Assembly (NCBI GenBank): GCA_013215805.1
Contig: JABSQM010000001.1
Span: 35,346 to 99,345, forward strand
Source of the DNA: Piscirickettsiaceae bacterium
Lineage (GTDB): Bacteria; Pseudomonadota; Gammaproteobacteria; Nitrosococcales; Methylophagaceae
Length of the DNA: 64,000 bases
Direction of reading: 5' to 3'
Below, piece after piece: positions 1 through 10,801 of this stretch. The translations under genes were made by a program, and so were the position numbers. How positions within the stretch are numbered: the first letter of the stretch is position 1; the number at the start of each line of letters is the position of its first letter. The notes beneath the pieces were generated by a model. That model made no database searches. It saw only the letters and a program-made list of their open reading frames with translations, and had not been told where the DNA came from.

Positions 1-118
1 AATGGCTAGAGATTACAATTATTTAGCAGTGTTGTTCTATAACGCTACAATGAAGTGGCAGTGTATAAAATCGAGCTGAGTTGTACTAGATGTGTAGATC
101 TCAAATAGAGGTTAACGC

Positions 119-2347
119 ATGAAACGAATTTTGATTAATGCAATTCATGGGGAGGAGTTGCGGGTAGCTATGGTCAATGGGCAGCGTCTATTGGACTTGG
201 ATATCGATAATCCATCCAGGGAACAGAAAAAAGGCAATATATATAAAGGTAAAATTACTCGAATTGAGCCTAGTCTTGAATCTGTATTTGTTGATTATGG
301 TGCGGACAGGCAAGGCTTCTTACCTTTGAGAGAAGTTGCTAAAGGTTATTTAAAAGAAATCACTAGCAGTGGCTCCAGTATCAAAATTAATGTTCAAGAT
401 GTTTTGTCCGTTGATCAAGAGCTAGTCATTCAGGTAGAGAAAGAAGAACGTGGGAATAAAGGTGCAGCATTAACTACTTTCATCAGTCTTGCAGGTCGTT
501 ATTTAGTGTTAATGCCTAATAGCCCTAGTGCTGGTGGTATTTCTCGCCGAATAGAAGGTGAGGAACGCGTGGAAGCACAAGAAGCCTTACGTTTATTAGA
601 AGTTCCTGAATGTATGGGCATGATTGTGCGTACTGCTGGCGTAGGCAAACGGGCAGAAGAATTACAGTGGGACTTAGAATATTTAGTTCAATTGTGGACA
701 TCTATTGATACAGCAACTAAGGAGCGTTCTGCACCATTTCTTATCTATCAAGAAAGTAATATTATTATCCGTGCATTACGCGATCATTTGCGTAATGATA
801 TTGTCGAAATATTGGTCGATTCGCCTGATGTCTATCAAACTGGTTATGACTTTATGCGTATGGTCATGCCTCATGAATTGGGCAAATTTAAACTCTATCA
901 GGGTAAGGTGCCCTTATTTACGCACTATCAGATTGAAGATCAGATTAAGACAGCCTTTCTTCATCAAGTACGTTTGCCATCAGGTGGAGCACTGGTTATT
1001 GATCCTACCGAAGCGTTAATTTCTATCGATGTCAATTCCGCGCGTGCGAATAAGGGCAGTGATATTGAGGAAACAGCCTTAAATACTAACTTAGAAGCTG
1101 CCGAAGAGATTGCTCGTCAATTGCGTTTTCGTGATTTAGGTGGGTTAGTAGTTATCGATTTTATCGATATGGGACCGATCCGTCATCAACGTGAAGTAGA
1201 AAATATTTTACGCGATTATTTGAAGGTAGATCGAGCGCGTGTTCAAATAGGACGAATTTCTCGTTTTGGTCTATTAGAGATGTCTCGTCAACGTATACGC
1301 CCTTCATTAGGCGACAAACATCAGGAGGTGTGCCCGCGCTGTTCTGGCCTAGGCAATATCCGAGATGTGCAATCTTTGAGTCTTGAGATACTAAGGCTCA
1401 TAGAAGAGGAAGTCAATAAAGAAAATATCTCGCAACTTATTATTCAGCTGCCTGTTTCGGTATCAACGTTTATATTAAATGAAAAGCGCACACAATTAGA
1501 TTTTATTGAACGTCGACATAATGTGAAATTGCTATTGATTCCAAATCCATATATTGAAACGCCAAATTATAATATTAAGATAGTTAGGTACGGTAGTGAG
1601 CGTTTAGATGTAAGTCATAATCTTATGGTATCGCCTGAAATTGAAGCACCAGAAACTTTAGAAAATAAATTGGTATTTGAACGTCCAGTAGTGACCGGTG
1701 TATCGCCATTTGTACCCGCTCCATCGATGTTGTTAGATAATCAACCTAGTTTGTTAAAACGTCTCGTGAATGTTCTGACTGGCAGCCAGGCTGAGGGTAA
1801 TATTAATAATATAGTGGACAGTACGGAGGATGAATCACAGGGGAAGAAAGTCATTAATCGGCATACTGTTGATGATAATCGCGCCTCTATTAATGGTAAT
1901 TCCGGCAAAGATAGAGATGATATTACTACAATTAATAATCAATCTTCATCTCAAGCGCAATCTGATGTGAGTAAAGGGAATATAGGGGTTATCAGCGGCG
2001 AAGCGAATAAACTTCGTAATCAGGTTCGCCGTTCACGTCGTGGTGGTCGCCGTCGACGTCCGCGCATGGAGCAGGCAGTTGGTATTGACAGTAGTTCTGG
2101 TAATGAGGCCTTGCCTAAAAAAAAGGAAGTGGAGGGTAATACGATACTGGAGTCAGTTCCTGAAATTAATGGTAATTTGGTACTCACAGATAATTTTATT
2201 GATCGGACTGTCAAAAAGCCAAAATTTATAGCAGATGAGATATCACGAAAACAAAGATCTGGCACTGGAAGTCTACGTCAACATAAACTTTCAGTGGAGG
2301 ATAAGGGTGAAAGGCAGAGTGAACAACAAGGAGTGACAGAAAAGTAA
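119..2347 (+). CDS. rne: Ribonuclease E (short C-terminal tail)
   Basis: Endoribonuclease that starts mRNA decay and matures rRNA and tRNA. The protein has 742 residues; E. coli RNase E has 1061. The catalytic half is complete: S1-type RNA-binding region near residues 35-120, metal-binding aspartates in IDVNSAR (about 304) and VIDFIDM (about 347), and the zinc-link CPRCSGLG near 404. After about residue 530 the protein becomes low-complexity, with an arginine-rich patch near 635-650 ([13 protein letters not shown]) that probably binds RNA. I see no recognisable degradosome-binding motifs, so partner binding is probably reduced. AGAGG lies 8-12 bases before the ATG. The 20 codons after the stop remain open and tail-like, which suggests a recent shortening. 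It converges with the kdsB cluster. Confidence 0.96.
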   Translation: MKRILINAIHGEELRVAMVNGQRLLDLDIDNPSREQKKGNIYKGKITRIEPSLESVFVDYGADRQGFLPLREVAKGYLKEITSSGSSIKINVQDVLSVDQELVIQVEKEERGNKGAALTTFISLAGRYLVLMPNSPSAGGISRRIEGEERVEAQEALRLLEVPECMGMIVRTAGVGKRAEELQWDLEYLVQLWTSIDTATKERSAPFLIYQESNIIIRALRDHLRNDIVEILVDSPDVYQTGYDFMRMVMPHELGKFKLYQGKVPLFTHYQIEDQIKTAFLHQVRLPSGGALVIDPTEALISIDVNSARANKGSDIEETALNTNLEAAEEIARQLRFRDLGGLVVIDFIDMGPIRHQREVENILRDYLKVDRARVQIGRISRFGLLEMSRQRIRPSLGDKHQEVCPRCSGLGNIRDVQSLSLEILRLIEEEVNKENISQLIIQLPVSVSTFILNEKRTQLDFIERRHNVKLLLIPNPYIETPNYNIKIVRYGSERLDVSHNLMVSPEIEAPETLENKLVFERPVVTGVSPFVPAPSMLLDNQPSLLKRLVNVLTGSQAEGNINNIVDSTEDESQGKKVINRHTVDDNRASINGNSGKDRDDITTINNQSSSQAQSDVSKGNIGVISGEANKLRNQVRRSRRGGRRRRPRMEQAVGIDSSSGNEALPKKKEVEGNTILESVPEINGNLVLTDNFIDRTVKKPKFIADEISRKQRSGTGSLRQHKLSVEDKGERQSEQQGVTEK

Positions 2348-2543
2348 AAGTCAATTTCATCAGATGATAGCGAAGATAGAGTTAAAAAAACAACTACTAA
2401 TAAGGTCTAGCTAAGATTGGCATTAGGAATTAATTTTTGTTACTTTTCATCAGCTATTAGGTTATGTATTGGCAATTGATATATGAAATAATTAGATGGA
2501 TGTATATATGTGAATTATATTTGAATGTGATATTAAGTGGGTG

Positions 2544-3329
2544 TTAATTTCCTATATGGTCAGTTGTAAGTAGCTTTTGCATTTTAATTAGATCATTCTT
2601 AGTATCTACGCCATGGCCGGCATAGACTTGCGCCATTGATAAATGGATTTTTTTACCATAAAATATGGCACGCAATTGCTCTAATGATTCGTATTTTTCC
2701 AATATGCAAGGCTTCAATTTAGAATAATTTTTTAAAAATTTGGCTCTGTATCCGTATAGCCCAATATGTTTATATTGAGGCAATTCTGAAGGCGATGAGT
2801 AATTCTGGTGAAAGTTATCTTGCATCCAAGGGATTGGTGCACGGCTGAAATATATAGCATATCCATTTATATCTATCACTACTTTTACTATATCCGGATC
2901 AAATATTTGTTTCTTCTTTGTGATCTTGCTATATAATGTTGCAATGTCTACATTATGATGATAATTAAGATCGTCTGCAACTTGATCAATTAATGATGAT
3001 GGCAAATAGGGTTCATCACCTTGCATGTTCACGATAATATCATCATCGTTAAAATTACGGAGGTATACCACCTCAGATAGTCGGTCGGTGCCCGATGCAT
3101 GCTGCGAAGAAGTCATGCATACATCAGCTCCAAAATTATGTGCCATCTTCTCAATCCGAATATCATCTGTAGCAATAATCACTTCATATGCTCGACTTGC
3201 CTGCGCATGTTCAAATACATGTTGAATCATGGGCTTACCAGCTATATTAATTAAGGGCTTACCAGGGAGTCTTTTGGAATTATATCGAGCAGGAATTATT
3301 ATCCTAAAATGGCATTCACAATTTTGCAT
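2544..3329 (-). CDS. kdsB: 3-deoxy-manno-octulosonate cytidylyltransferase
   Basis: Activates KDO as CMP-KDO for transfer to lipid A, a cytosolic step of LPS core synthesis. The sequence is collinear with KdsB, from [17 protein letters not shown] at the N-terminus through [10 protein letters not shown] to a normal C-terminus, about 261 residues. I start at the ATG at 3329; the next upstream start in frame is a TTG at 3338. The ATG overlaps the end of the Trm112-like gene by 14 bases, so the two are probably translationally coupled. It is the last gene of the msbA-lpxK-Trm112-kdsB run. In Pseudomonas, ptpA and murB follow kdsB; here nothing lies between kdsB and rne. Confidence 0.96.
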   Translation of the reverse strand: MQNCECHFRIIIPARYNSKRLPGKPLINIAGKPMIQHVFEHAQASRAYEVIIATDDIRIEKMAHNFGADVCMTSSQHASGTDRLSEVVYLRNFNDDDIIVNMQGDEPYLPSSLIDQVADDLNYHHNVDIATLYSKITKKKQIFDPDIVKVVIDINGYAIYFSRAPIPWMQDNFHQNYSSPSELPQYKHIGLYGYRAKFLKNYSKLKPCILEKYESLEQLRAIFYGKKIHLSMAQVYAGHGVDTKNDLIKMQKLLTTDHIGN

Positions 3330-3495
3330 CGGTATCAACTTTACGAGCTTTTTCTATCAACATTATTGGTATGTCGTCGCGGATCGGATAGGCTAACATA
3401 CAATTTAGGCAAATCAGCTCTTGTTGGGGACTGTCGTAGTCTAAGTTACCTTTACAACTTGGACAAGCCAAGATCTCTAATAATGATTTATCCAT
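3316..3495 (-). CDS. Trm112-like small zinc protein (YcaR family)
   Basis: A 59-residue protein starting [16 protein letters not shown] and ending near KVDTDAKL. Two Cys pairs, CPSC near residue 11 and CLNC near residue 30, form the expected zinc ribbon of the Trm112/YcaR family, followed by the family's [11 protein letters not shown] segment. Its biochemical role in bacteria is not firmly settled; eukaryotic Trm112 activates methyltransferases. The gene overlaps the lpxK stop by 8 bases and the kdsB start by 14, the usual position of ycaR between lpxK and kdsB. It is short and easily missed, but motif and synteny make it secure. Confidence 0.93.
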   Translation of the reverse strand: MDKSLLEILACPSCKGNLDYDSPQQELICLNCMLAYPIRDDIPIMLIEKARKVDTDAKL

Positions 3496-4492
3496 TAGTA
3501 TTATTTCCTGCTAATTTTTGAATTATGCGTTGGTTTAATTTCCCACTAACTGCAGCTTTAATGGGTACATACCACATATTATAACTGGCAAAGTATTGGC
3601 ATTTTACTGCATCCTTCTCCGTCATTAAAACCATTTTATCATCATCAAAATTAATATCAGTACTTTGAAAGTAGTGATGATCATTAAATTCATGAGGTAT
3701 AACATTAATGCCGAGTTCATTTAATAAATTAAAAAAACGCTTAGGGTTGCCAATTCCAGCAATGCCATGAGCATCCTGTCCGCTAAAGTCAACCAGACCT
3801 TTTTGTATGGAGGTATCTGTAAGATTAATAGCTTTAACGGCTGATATAGTGATATCGAATAGGTAATTACTATATTCTCCATTATATACGAGAAAATCTA
3901 TATATTTTAGCCTTGATATTGGCTCTCGTAGAGGGCCAGATGGCAGGCAATATTCATTGCCGAATGTACGTTCTGCATCAACGACTACTATTTCGATATT
4001 CCTATTAAAGGCATAATGCTGCAATCCATCATCGGAAATGATGAGATTACAGTTAAAGTGCTTAATAAGGGCAGTTGAAGCTTTGATACGTTTGGGAGAT
4101 ATTGCTATAGGACAGTCAATGTGGCGTGCTATTATTACGGGTTCATCACCCACATCTGCTGGATCGCTGTCTTTGCTAACCAATAGGGGATATCGTTTAG
4201 GCATACTACCATATCCTCTACTGATAATACCTGGCTTAAAACCGTATCTTTGTAATTGCCGTGCTAACCAGATGACGAGAGGTGTTTTGCCCGTACCACC
4301 TATATTGATGTTACCAATGATAATAACAGGTATAGGTATAGAATACCTTTTAAATATTTCTGATTTATAGCATAGTTGTAATAATGTTGTGGCTATCCTG
4401 AATAAAGTTGACAGTGGTGATAATAGCCATCTTAATGAGTGAGTCTGATACCAACTTTCTAAAAGATATTTTTTCATGTATGCATGTATCAT
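3488..4492 (-). CDS. lpxK: Tetraacyldisaccharide 4'-kinase
   Basis: Inner-membrane kinase that phosphorylates the lipid A disaccharide at the 4' position. It has 334 residues. A membrane-associated N-terminal segment is followed by the P-loop [12 protein letters not shown] near residues 58-69 and the conserved ISRGYGS segment. The DDGLQH motif is also present. The ATG overlaps the msbA stop in an ATGA arrangement (4489-4492), strong evidence of translational coupling. A second ATG five codons in is possible. The 3' end overlaps the Trm112-like gene. With msbA and kdsB it indicates that LPS synthesis and export are retained. Confidence 0.96.
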   Translation of the reverse strand: MIHAYMKKYLLESWYQTHSLRWLLSPLSTLFRIATTLLQLCYKSEIFKRYSIPIPVIIIGNINIGGTGKTPLVIWLARQLQRYGFKPGIISRGYGSMPKRYPLLVSKDSDPADVGDEPVIIARHIDCPIAISPKRIKASTALIKHFNCNLIISDDGLQHYAFNRNIEIVVVDAERTFGNEYCLPSGPLREPISRLKYIDFLVYNGEYSNYLFDITISAVKAINLTDTSIQKGLVDFSGQDAHGIAGIGNPKRFFNLLNELGINVIPHEFNDHHYFQSTDINFDDDKMVLMTEKDAVKCQYFASYNMWYVPIKAAVSGKLNQRIIQKLAGNNTNG

Positions 4493-6222
4493 GTTTTATA
4501 AAATTGTGAATGGTACAGGTCAGCGTATTTTTGATCTTTATCCAGCAATTCCATATGTGTACCGGCTTCAATGATTTTGCCATGATGCATGACAATAATT
4601 CTATCTGCTTTTTTTATGGTAGATAAACGGTGTGCAATTACTAAAGTAGTACGTCCTTTCATAAGAGTTTTTAATGCAGAATGGATATTACTTTCTGATT
4701 TAGTATCTAATGATGAGGTTGCTTCATCTAAGATTAAAATTGGGGCATCATGTAATATGGAGCGAGCAATAGCTAGACGTTGACGCTGCCCTCCGGAAAG
4801 CAATATGCCATTTTGACCTATTTTAGTGGAAAGTCCATTAGGTAATTGTTTGATAAAGTCCCAGGCATGGGCTGCTTGGGCGACCTTAATAATCTCATTA
4901 TCACTTACAGGACATTTTTTTCCATAGGAGATATTATTAGCAATTGTATCATTAAATAATACAACTTGTTGATCAACTAAAGAAATTTGTTTTCGTAAAT
5001 TTTTCAGTGTTATATCGTTGATATAAAAACCATCGATTTTAATTTTACCTGAGGATAGGGTATAAAAGCGGACCAATAAGTTAACCAAAGTAGTTTTTCC
5101 GCTACCTGAATGACCTACAAAAGCAATAGTTTGCCCGGGTTTTGCTTCAAATGATATAGAGTCCAGTACTTTCTCGGTATGAGAGTTATATCTGAAGCTA
5201 ACATTTTTATATACAATATGTCCCTTAATCCTCTCTAATGTTTTTTCTCCAGTATCCAATTCCGGGGTTTGATCTAATAAAATGAATATACTCTCTGCTG
5301 CTGCAATACCACCTTGTAAATTTGCGTTTACCTTTGTCAATCGTTTTAATGGAGTTAAAATCATGAACATGGCTGTAATGAATGAGATAAAACTACCTGG
5401 TGTGATTGAATCTAGAACCTCAGGCAGAGAAGCCAAATAAATAATAACTGATAATCCCAATACAGTGATCAACTGAATAATAGGTTGGCTGATTGCTTCG
5501 GTTGCTAATATTTTCATTCGTTGGTGTCGAGTTTTTTGATTAACTCTACTGAAACGATTAATTTCGTATTCTTGCCCACCAAAAGTTTTCACTTCGCGAT
5601 GACCTGTTATGATTTCAGTACCTATATGGCTTACATCTCCCATAGAATCTTGGATGGTTTTACTGATATTACGGAAACGTGAGCTAATTTTGTAGATTAT
5701 CAGAGAAATTGAAGGTGCCGTCAGCAATACTATTAGAGATAGTATGCTACTGAGATAAATCATCCAGGTTAATAGAGCAATGATAGTGAGTCCATCTCTG
5801 ACAACTGTAAGAATGGCATCAGTGGCAGCGCTGGCCACTTGTTCAACATCATAGAGTAACTTAGACATAAGTTCCCCTGAATTGTTCTGATCAAAATAAC
5901 TAGATGGTAAAGTAATCAGCTGTTTAAACATCTCGCTCCTTAATTTCGTAATTACATTACGAGCTATCCATCCTAGTCCGTATAATGTGAGAAAATTTGC
6001 TACGCCACGAATCAGAAAGATAATAATTATCCACATGGGCATCATTTCAATAATTTTAGGATCTCGTTCAATAAACCCACTATCCATTAATGGTCTCATT
6101 AACGCAGCAAGCCCAGCTTCCGTTGAAGCAAAAATTAGCATGGCAGCAATAGAGACAATGAAAACTAGCCAGTAAGGACGGACGTATGTTAATAAACGTG
6201 AGTATAGTTGTTTAGCATCCAT
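4489..6222 (-). CDS. msbA: Lipid A flippase, ABC transporter MsbA
   Basis: Homodimeric ABC exporter that flips lipid A-core across the inner membrane. It has 577 residues, the normal length. Six transmembrane segments fill about residues 15-310. The ATPase domain has Walker A GHSGSGKTT (about 372), signature LSGGQRQR (about 475), Walker B ILILDEAT and the switch histidine in VIAHRLST. It heads the lipid A cluster and overlaps lpxK by 4 bases. About 1.26 kb with no recognisable gene lies upstream, where related bacteria often carry exbB/exbD and comEC. Confidence 0.97.
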   Translation of the reverse strand: MDAKQLYSRLLTYVRPYWLVFIVSIAAMLIFASTEAGLAALMRPLMDSGFIERDPKIIEMMPMWIIIIFLIRGVANFLTLYGLGWIARNVITKLRSEMFKQLITLPSSYFDQNNSGELMSKLLYDVEQVASAATDAILTVVRDGLTIIALLTWMIYLSSILSLIVLLTAPSISLIIYKISSRFRNISKTIQDSMGDVSHIGTEIITGHREVKTFGGQEYEINRFSRVNQKTRHQRMKILATEAISQPIIQLITVLGLSVIIYLASLPEVLDSITPGSFISFITAMFMILTPLKRLTKVNANLQGGIAAAESIFILLDQTPELDTGEKTLERIKGHIVYKNVSFRYNSHTEKVLDSISFEAKPGQTIAFVGHSGSGKTTLVNLLVRFYTLSSGKIKIDGFYINDITLKNLRKQISLVDQQVVLFNDTIANNISYGKKCPVSDNEIIKVAQAAHAWDFIKQLPNGLSTKIGQNGILLSGGQRQRLAIARSILHDAPILILDEATSSLDTKSESNIHSALKTLMKGRTTLVIAHRLSTIKKADRIIVMHHGKIIEAGTHMELLDKDQKYADLYHSQFYKT

Positions 6223-7485
6223 AATTAAAATATCTTAAATTCATCATTACTCTGTTGTCTTTTAGGGAGGTTGATACTTCATCAATACTTCACATTTTTG
6301 ATTAGGCAAATTTATTAATTATTTTTTAGGATCTTTAAATAGAGAACGATGATAGCAAAAATTATAGGATTAATAATGGAAGTGAATTAATAAATGAAAT
6401 TTTATATTTTTGCGGATACAGAGAAAACTTCAAGATTAATATTATCTAGTATTATATTTATGAATGATTTTAAAAAATAGTGAAGATTAAATTCGCGGTG
6501 ATAATAATTTAGATATTAGTGTTTTTCAAAAATATTATTAATATCCCCCTCATTAATGCTTTGGGATCAAAATTTATCTTTTTCAAAATAGCTAAACACC
6601 ATTACTCATGATGATAATCAACAAATTAATCGGAAAAATAATTGCAGCCATAGCATGTGTTTCATTTTATGCACATATTAAGTTGCATGATATCTACCAA
6701 TGTAAGCTATAAACTGACATACTTAATATATTTTTAGTACTATATAAAATAAATTACTAAGTTGGGTATAAAATGCTCTGACATTTAGAGTAGCCATTTA
6801 TCATTGATCATATTACAATTATCTATAATATAGGAAATAGGTTCAATTAGTTTAGTTTAGATTAGTAATCACTTGTATCTAGCCCATTCACAATGAGTGG
6901 TAAATGCATCCAATTATAATTTTGTCGTCATATCATATTGAGAGCTTCATTTAATCAGATTCTTATATGGCGATAATTAAGGATTTTTTTCTAGATAGGA
7001 ATAATTGAATTAATGGTATACAATTATGAATATGATCACTGTCAGTAGAATTAACAAATTATTTTAGATCTATCCTTGATTTGAATACTAAGGTCAAACA
7101 TATATAAATACAACCATACATATCTTATTTTTTAAATATACTGTAAATTATAATTTATATATTTTTGGTGGAATATAAGGATAATTATTACTACAAAGTA
7201 AGCTAGTATGAGCATACCCTATCATGATTAAAGGGGCTATTCTGAAACATCCATAATCAATAATTAAAGAAACCTAAGGCATAACATTTTTTCATTTTTA
7301 TGAACAAGACTATTAAATTCTATCATCATTGGATGATAACAGTAGTAGTGATAACTAACTCATTTGGTAGAATAAGAAAGTTGGTGATTTATAGAGACAT
7401 AATATGGCAGATATAATCAGATCTATTTATGATGTTTGGTTATTTTATTTAGAATATTTCTGTATGTTAAGTGATAATAGATATC
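6223..7485. other. Gene-free spacer between msbA and the DUF2062 gene
   Basis: Roughly 1.26 kb of very AT-rich DNA with stops in all frames. In Pseudomonas and relatives the interval between lpxK/msbA and the DUF2062 gene holds exbD, exbB and comEC on the lpxK strand. I looked for their motifs on both strands and found nothing convincing. Genes may have been lost here beyond recognition; that is inference from gene order only. Confidence 0.5.
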
Positions 7486-7998
7486 ATGCCTCGTAAATTT
7501 CTTAAGCGTTTTATGCCCGATCATAGGGTATTGCAGCAACATCCATATCTGCAGAAAATCAGTCGTCGTCTAATTGAACCCAAATTATGGCATTTAAATC
7601 GTAAGTCAGTTGCTGGTGCTACTGCATTAGGCTTATTTATAGCGTTCATGCCTATTCTAGGGCAAATGATTATTGCTGCTACATTAGCAATATTGTTTAG
7701 AGTCAATCTGCCGATTTCAATATCTGCAGTATGGATTAGTAACCCATTGACAATGGTACCTATTTATTTTTATGCTTATGAGGTTGGTGCTTGGGTTTTA
7801 CAAAAACCTATAGGACACCATGGTTTTTCTCTATCGTGGGAATGGCTCAGAAACGAATTTTTATTAATATGGCAACCATTGCTGCTTGGTAGTCTCATTT
7901 ATGGGACCATTGCTGCTATCTTAGGGGTGATTCTTGTTAGAATGTTGTGGCGGCTAGTGGTTATTAGGCGTTGGTTGCAGCGCCGACATAAGAGGTGA
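7486..7998 (+). CDS. DUF2062 family inner-membrane protein
   Basis: A 170-residue membrane protein of the DUF2062 family. It starts MPRKFLKRFMPDH, the family's usual beginning, and has the conserved ISNPLTMVPIYFYAYEVG segment near residues 85-102, with about three hydrophobic helices. An in-frame GTG at 7471 would add five residues, but the ATG at 7486 fits the family start. The function is not established. In many gammaproteobacteria it sits beside comEC or lol genes, as here (it is convergent with lolD). It ends in a basic tail (RRWLQRRHKR). Confidence 0.9.
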   Translation: MPRKFLKRFMPDHRVLQQHPYLQKISRRLIEPKLWHLNRKSVAGATALGLFIAFMPILGQMIIAATLAILFRVNLPISISAVWISNPLTMVPIYFYAYEVGAWVLQKPIGHHGFSLSWEWLRNEFLLIWQPLLLGSLIYGTIAAILGVILVRMLWRLVVIRRWLQRRHKR

Positions 7999-8001
7999 CT
8001 A

Positions 8002-8679
8002 TCATATAAGATGTCCATCAGTCAAGGTTAAAATTCTATTCATTTGTGATGAGAGCCATTCATCGTGAGTGACGATAATTAATGCTATTCCTAATGATTG
8101 ATTCAACTCAAAAATTATATCAATAATTGTCTGAGCTGTGTAATGATCAAGATTCCCAGTAGGTTCGTCCGCTAGTAGACATGCTGGCTTTGTAACCAAT
8201 GCTCGGGCTAATGCTACTCGTTGACGCTCACCACCTGATAATTCGCTTGGCTTATGTATAAGCCGATGCTCAAGTCCCATTTTCTCCAGCAAATATTCGG
8301 CATTAAGTCGAGCTTCTCTTATTTCTTTACCACTAATGAGGAGTGGCATGGCAACATTCTCGGTAGTGGTAAATTCTGGCAATAGATAGCTAGATTGATA
8401 GACAAATCCAAAAAATTTATTACGTAATATACTTAATTGATTGACTGATAGTGCACTAATATCTTGTCCTTGTACGATGATTCGTCCGGTGGTGGGATCA
8501 TCTAAACCGCCAAGCAGGTGTAGTAATGTGCTTTTTCCTGAACCTGAGTTACCTGTAATAGCTAGGAGATCACTCTTATCTATAGTAAGATTAATGCCGT
8601 TTAAAACATGAGTTATAAGATTGCCCTCAGCATAATATTTCGTTAAATGTCGGCATTTTAAAATGGAATTGCTATTCAT
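8002..8679 (-). CDS. lolD: Lipoprotein-releasing ABC transporter ATPase LolD
   Basis: Cytoplasmic ATPase that powers release of outer-membrane lipoproteins from the inner membrane to LolA. It has 225 residues with Walker A GNSGSGKSTLLHLLG near residue 42, signature LSGGERQRVALARAL near 145 and Walker B ACLLADEPTGNLD. The family-typical FGFVYQSSYLLPEFT follows Walker A. It overlaps the 3' end of lolC by 8 bases, so the two form one operon. The presence of Lol fits the outer-membrane lipoprotein BamE in the same window. Confidence 0.96.
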   Translation of the reverse strand: MNSNSILKCRHLTKYYAEGNLITHVLNGINLTIDKSDLLAITGNSGSGKSTLLHLLGGLDDPTTGRIIVQGQDISALSVNQLSILRNKFFGFVYQSSYLLPEFTTTENVAMPLLISGKEIREARLNAEYLLEKMGLEHRLIHKPSELSGGERQRVALARALVTKPACLLADEPTGNLDHYTAQTIIDIIFELNQSLGIALIIVTHDEWLSSQMNRILTLTDGHLI

Positions 8680-9919
8680 AACGCAAGGCTTCAGCCGGTT
8701 TTATTTTGGCTGCGCACCAAGAAGGATAGAGGGTGGATGTTAATGATAACAGAAGGGCAGTGATGCCTATAACAGTTACATCATTCCAATGTAAATCAGA
8801 TGGTAAGCTACTGATATAATAAACATCTGCAGGCAGAAATTGATAGCCAAGTAATTGCTCTATATTAGTGACTATTATTTTGATATTCATAGTCAAAGTA
8901 ACTCCACCAATAATCCCAAGCAATGTGCCTAATAATCCTATTAATGTACCTTGGACTATGAATACAGCCATTATTTCTCTAGGTTTCATACCTAAGGTAT
9001 GTAAAATAGCAATGTCTGCCTGCTTGTCAGTTACCATTATGATTAGTGTGGTAACAATATTAAAAGTTGCAACGGCGACAATTAATAATAAGATCACAAA
9101 CATAACGGTCTTTTCTGTTTTGAGCGCCCGGAAAAAATTAGAATGTTGATACGTCCAGTCTACGGTTCTAAAATTATTAGGTAAAGTGGATAGCAATTTT
9201 CTGGTCATTAGAGGAGCTTTGTATACATCATCAAGTTTAAGGCGAACACCAGTTACCTTTCCTCGCATTCTAAATAATTTATCGGCATCATCAATATTAA
9301 TTATTGCTAAAGAACTATCGTAGCTATGCATGCCAATTTCAAATATACCGACGACATCTAATCGTTTCAATGTAGGTATTTTGCCCGCTAGTGTGGGTAT
9401 GATATGAGGTGTGATTAAGGTTATTTTATCCCCTATTGTGGCGTTAATTGCAATTGCTAGATCTTTGCCTAAAATAATTCTAAATTTACCAGGTTTTAAA
9501 GCTTCTAATTGTCCTTGAATTATTTTTTTTTCAATGGTGGACACTTGGCTTTCCAGTTTTGGATTGATACCCCTAATTAAGGAGCCATAAACACGATTAC
9601 TTTTACTGATCATAGCCTGTCCTTCAATGAAAGGAGCTAGGCCGATAATGCTGGGAAAGTCAGAAATATTTGTTTGCAAGCGTTGCCAATCCCTTAATGT
9701 TCCATTATATTCAGTTACAAATATATGTGAAGTCATCCCTAAAATTCGCTCACGTAATTCTTCTTCAAATCCATTCATTACTGATAATACTGTGATTAAT
9801 GCAGCTACCCCTAAAGCAATGCCAGACATAGATGTGAATGAAATAAAAGAAATAAAATGGTTACGGCGCTTAGCTTTAGTATAGCGTAGACCAATATATA
9901 TACTTAAAGGTTTAAACAT
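8672..9919 (-). CDS. lolC: Lipoprotein-releasing system permease (LolC/LolE family)
   Basis: Integral membrane subunit of the Lol exporter. It has 415 residues. The N-terminal helix carries the family motif in FISFISFTSMSGIALGVAAL, a periplasmic domain of about 220 residues follows, and three C-terminal FtsX-like helices end the protein (close to KIKPAEALRYE). Only one LolC/E-type permease is present, as in lineages where a single permease serves for both LolC and LolE; a second copy elsewhere cannot be excluded. It lies upstream of lolD and overlaps it by 8 bases. Confidence 0.93.
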   Translation of the reverse strand: MFKPLSIYIGLRYTKAKRRNHFISFISFTSMSGIALGVAALITVLSVMNGFEEELRERILGMTSHIFVTEYNGTLRDWQRLQTNISDFPSIIGLAPFIEGQAMISKSNRVYGSLIRGINPKLESQVSTIEKKIIQGQLEALKPGKFRIILGKDLAIAINATIGDKITLITPHIIPTLAGKIPTLKRLDVVGIFEIGMHSYDSSLAIINIDDADKLFRMRGKVTGVRLKLDDVYKAPLMTRKLLSTLPNNFRTVDWTYQHSNFFRALKTEKTVMFVILLLIVAVATFNIVTTLIIMVTDKQADIAILHTLGMKPREIMAVFIVQGTLIGLLGTLLGIIGGVTLTMNIKIIVTNIEQLLGYQFLPADVYYISSLPSDLHWNDVTVIGITALLLSLTSTLYPSWCAAKIKPAEALRYE

Positions 9920-9973
9920 TATTTGATGGTATAATACTATAAAAACTTCATATCATTGATGTGAGACCAGTTG

Positions 9974-10636
9974 TCATCTGGCATAGATAGTTCTTGTGCC
10001 ACTTATACTTCCGAGAAGTAATACGTCTGCAGGACGCATTGCGAAGATACCATTAGTTATTACGCCAACAATGTTATTTAATATTTCTTCTAATTTTATA
10101 ATCTCCATTACTTTCCAACCGTGGACATCAATAATTACATTGTTATTATCAGTGATAAAATCTTTGCGGTAAACAGGCTTTCCTCCTAATTTCACGATTT
10201 CACGAGATACGTAGCTTCGTGACATAGGAACTACTTCAATGGGTAGAGGAAAGGCACCTAATATATCAACTAATTTACTTTCATCTGCGATACAGACAAA
10301 TTTATCACTAGCCGCTGCAATAATCTTCTCACGTGTCAAGGCTCCTCCCCCACCTTTAACAAGTTGCAAGTGGTGATTTGATTCATCTGTTCCATCAACA
10401 TAAATGGCAATTTGTCCAACATTATTTAAATCCAGTACCGGAATATAATGTTTTTTTAGACGTTGTTCTGAGGTGATAGAACTTGATACTGCGCCTTTAA
10501 TAGTACCTCTAATAGAAGTTAAGGCTTCAATAAAATGATTTATCGTTGAGCCTGTACCTACACCTACCACATCATTTGTATTGATATATTCTAAAGCGGC
10601 CCAAGCGGCCTGTTTCTTCATCTCATCAGAAGTCAT
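9974..10636 (-). CDS. rpiA: Ribose-5-phosphate isomerase A
   Basis: Interconverts ribose 5-phosphate and ribulose 5-phosphate in the pentose phosphate pathway (cytosol). It has 220 residues, the family length. It shows [11 protein letters not shown] near residue 26, VDGTDESN near 85 with the substrate-binding aspartates, and [11 protein letters not shown] near 98 with the catalytic glutamate and lysine region. GGAAG-type ribosome-binding sequence (GGAAGAG) lies just before the ATG. It is divergent from the ilvA pseudogene, the same rpiA/ilvA arrangement as in Pseudomonas. Confidence 0.96.
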   Translation of the reverse strand: MTSDEMKKQAAWAALEYINTNDVVGVGTGSTINHFIEALTSIRGTIKGAVSSSITSEQRLKKHYIPVLDLNNVGQIAIYVDGTDESNHHLQLVKGGGGALTREKIIAAASDKFVCIADESKLVDILGAFPLPIEVVPMSRSYVSREIVKLGGKPVYRKDFITDNNNVIIDVHGWKVMEIIKLEEILNNIVGVITNGIFAMRPADVLLLGSISGTRTIYAR

Positions 10637-10801
10637 TGCTCTTCCTTTTCAAAAATCTCTTGTGTAAATTAACCGATTATTATAGAGATGAACAATCGTG
10701 AATGGTAATTTGAGAGCTATTATTAATTAATGTTGATCAGGGATTTAAGTGGTTATACTGACTTAGAACATATGTCAAAATAATTTTTAAAGCGGGGACA
10801 T

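Noticed and set aside
6595-6640. A plus-strand stretch reading ITHDDNQQIN that recalls the HxDxDH motif of ComEC metallo-beta-lactamase domains.
   Set aside because: Only a few residues fit, the histidine after the aspartates is missing, and the expected comEC strand is the other one.
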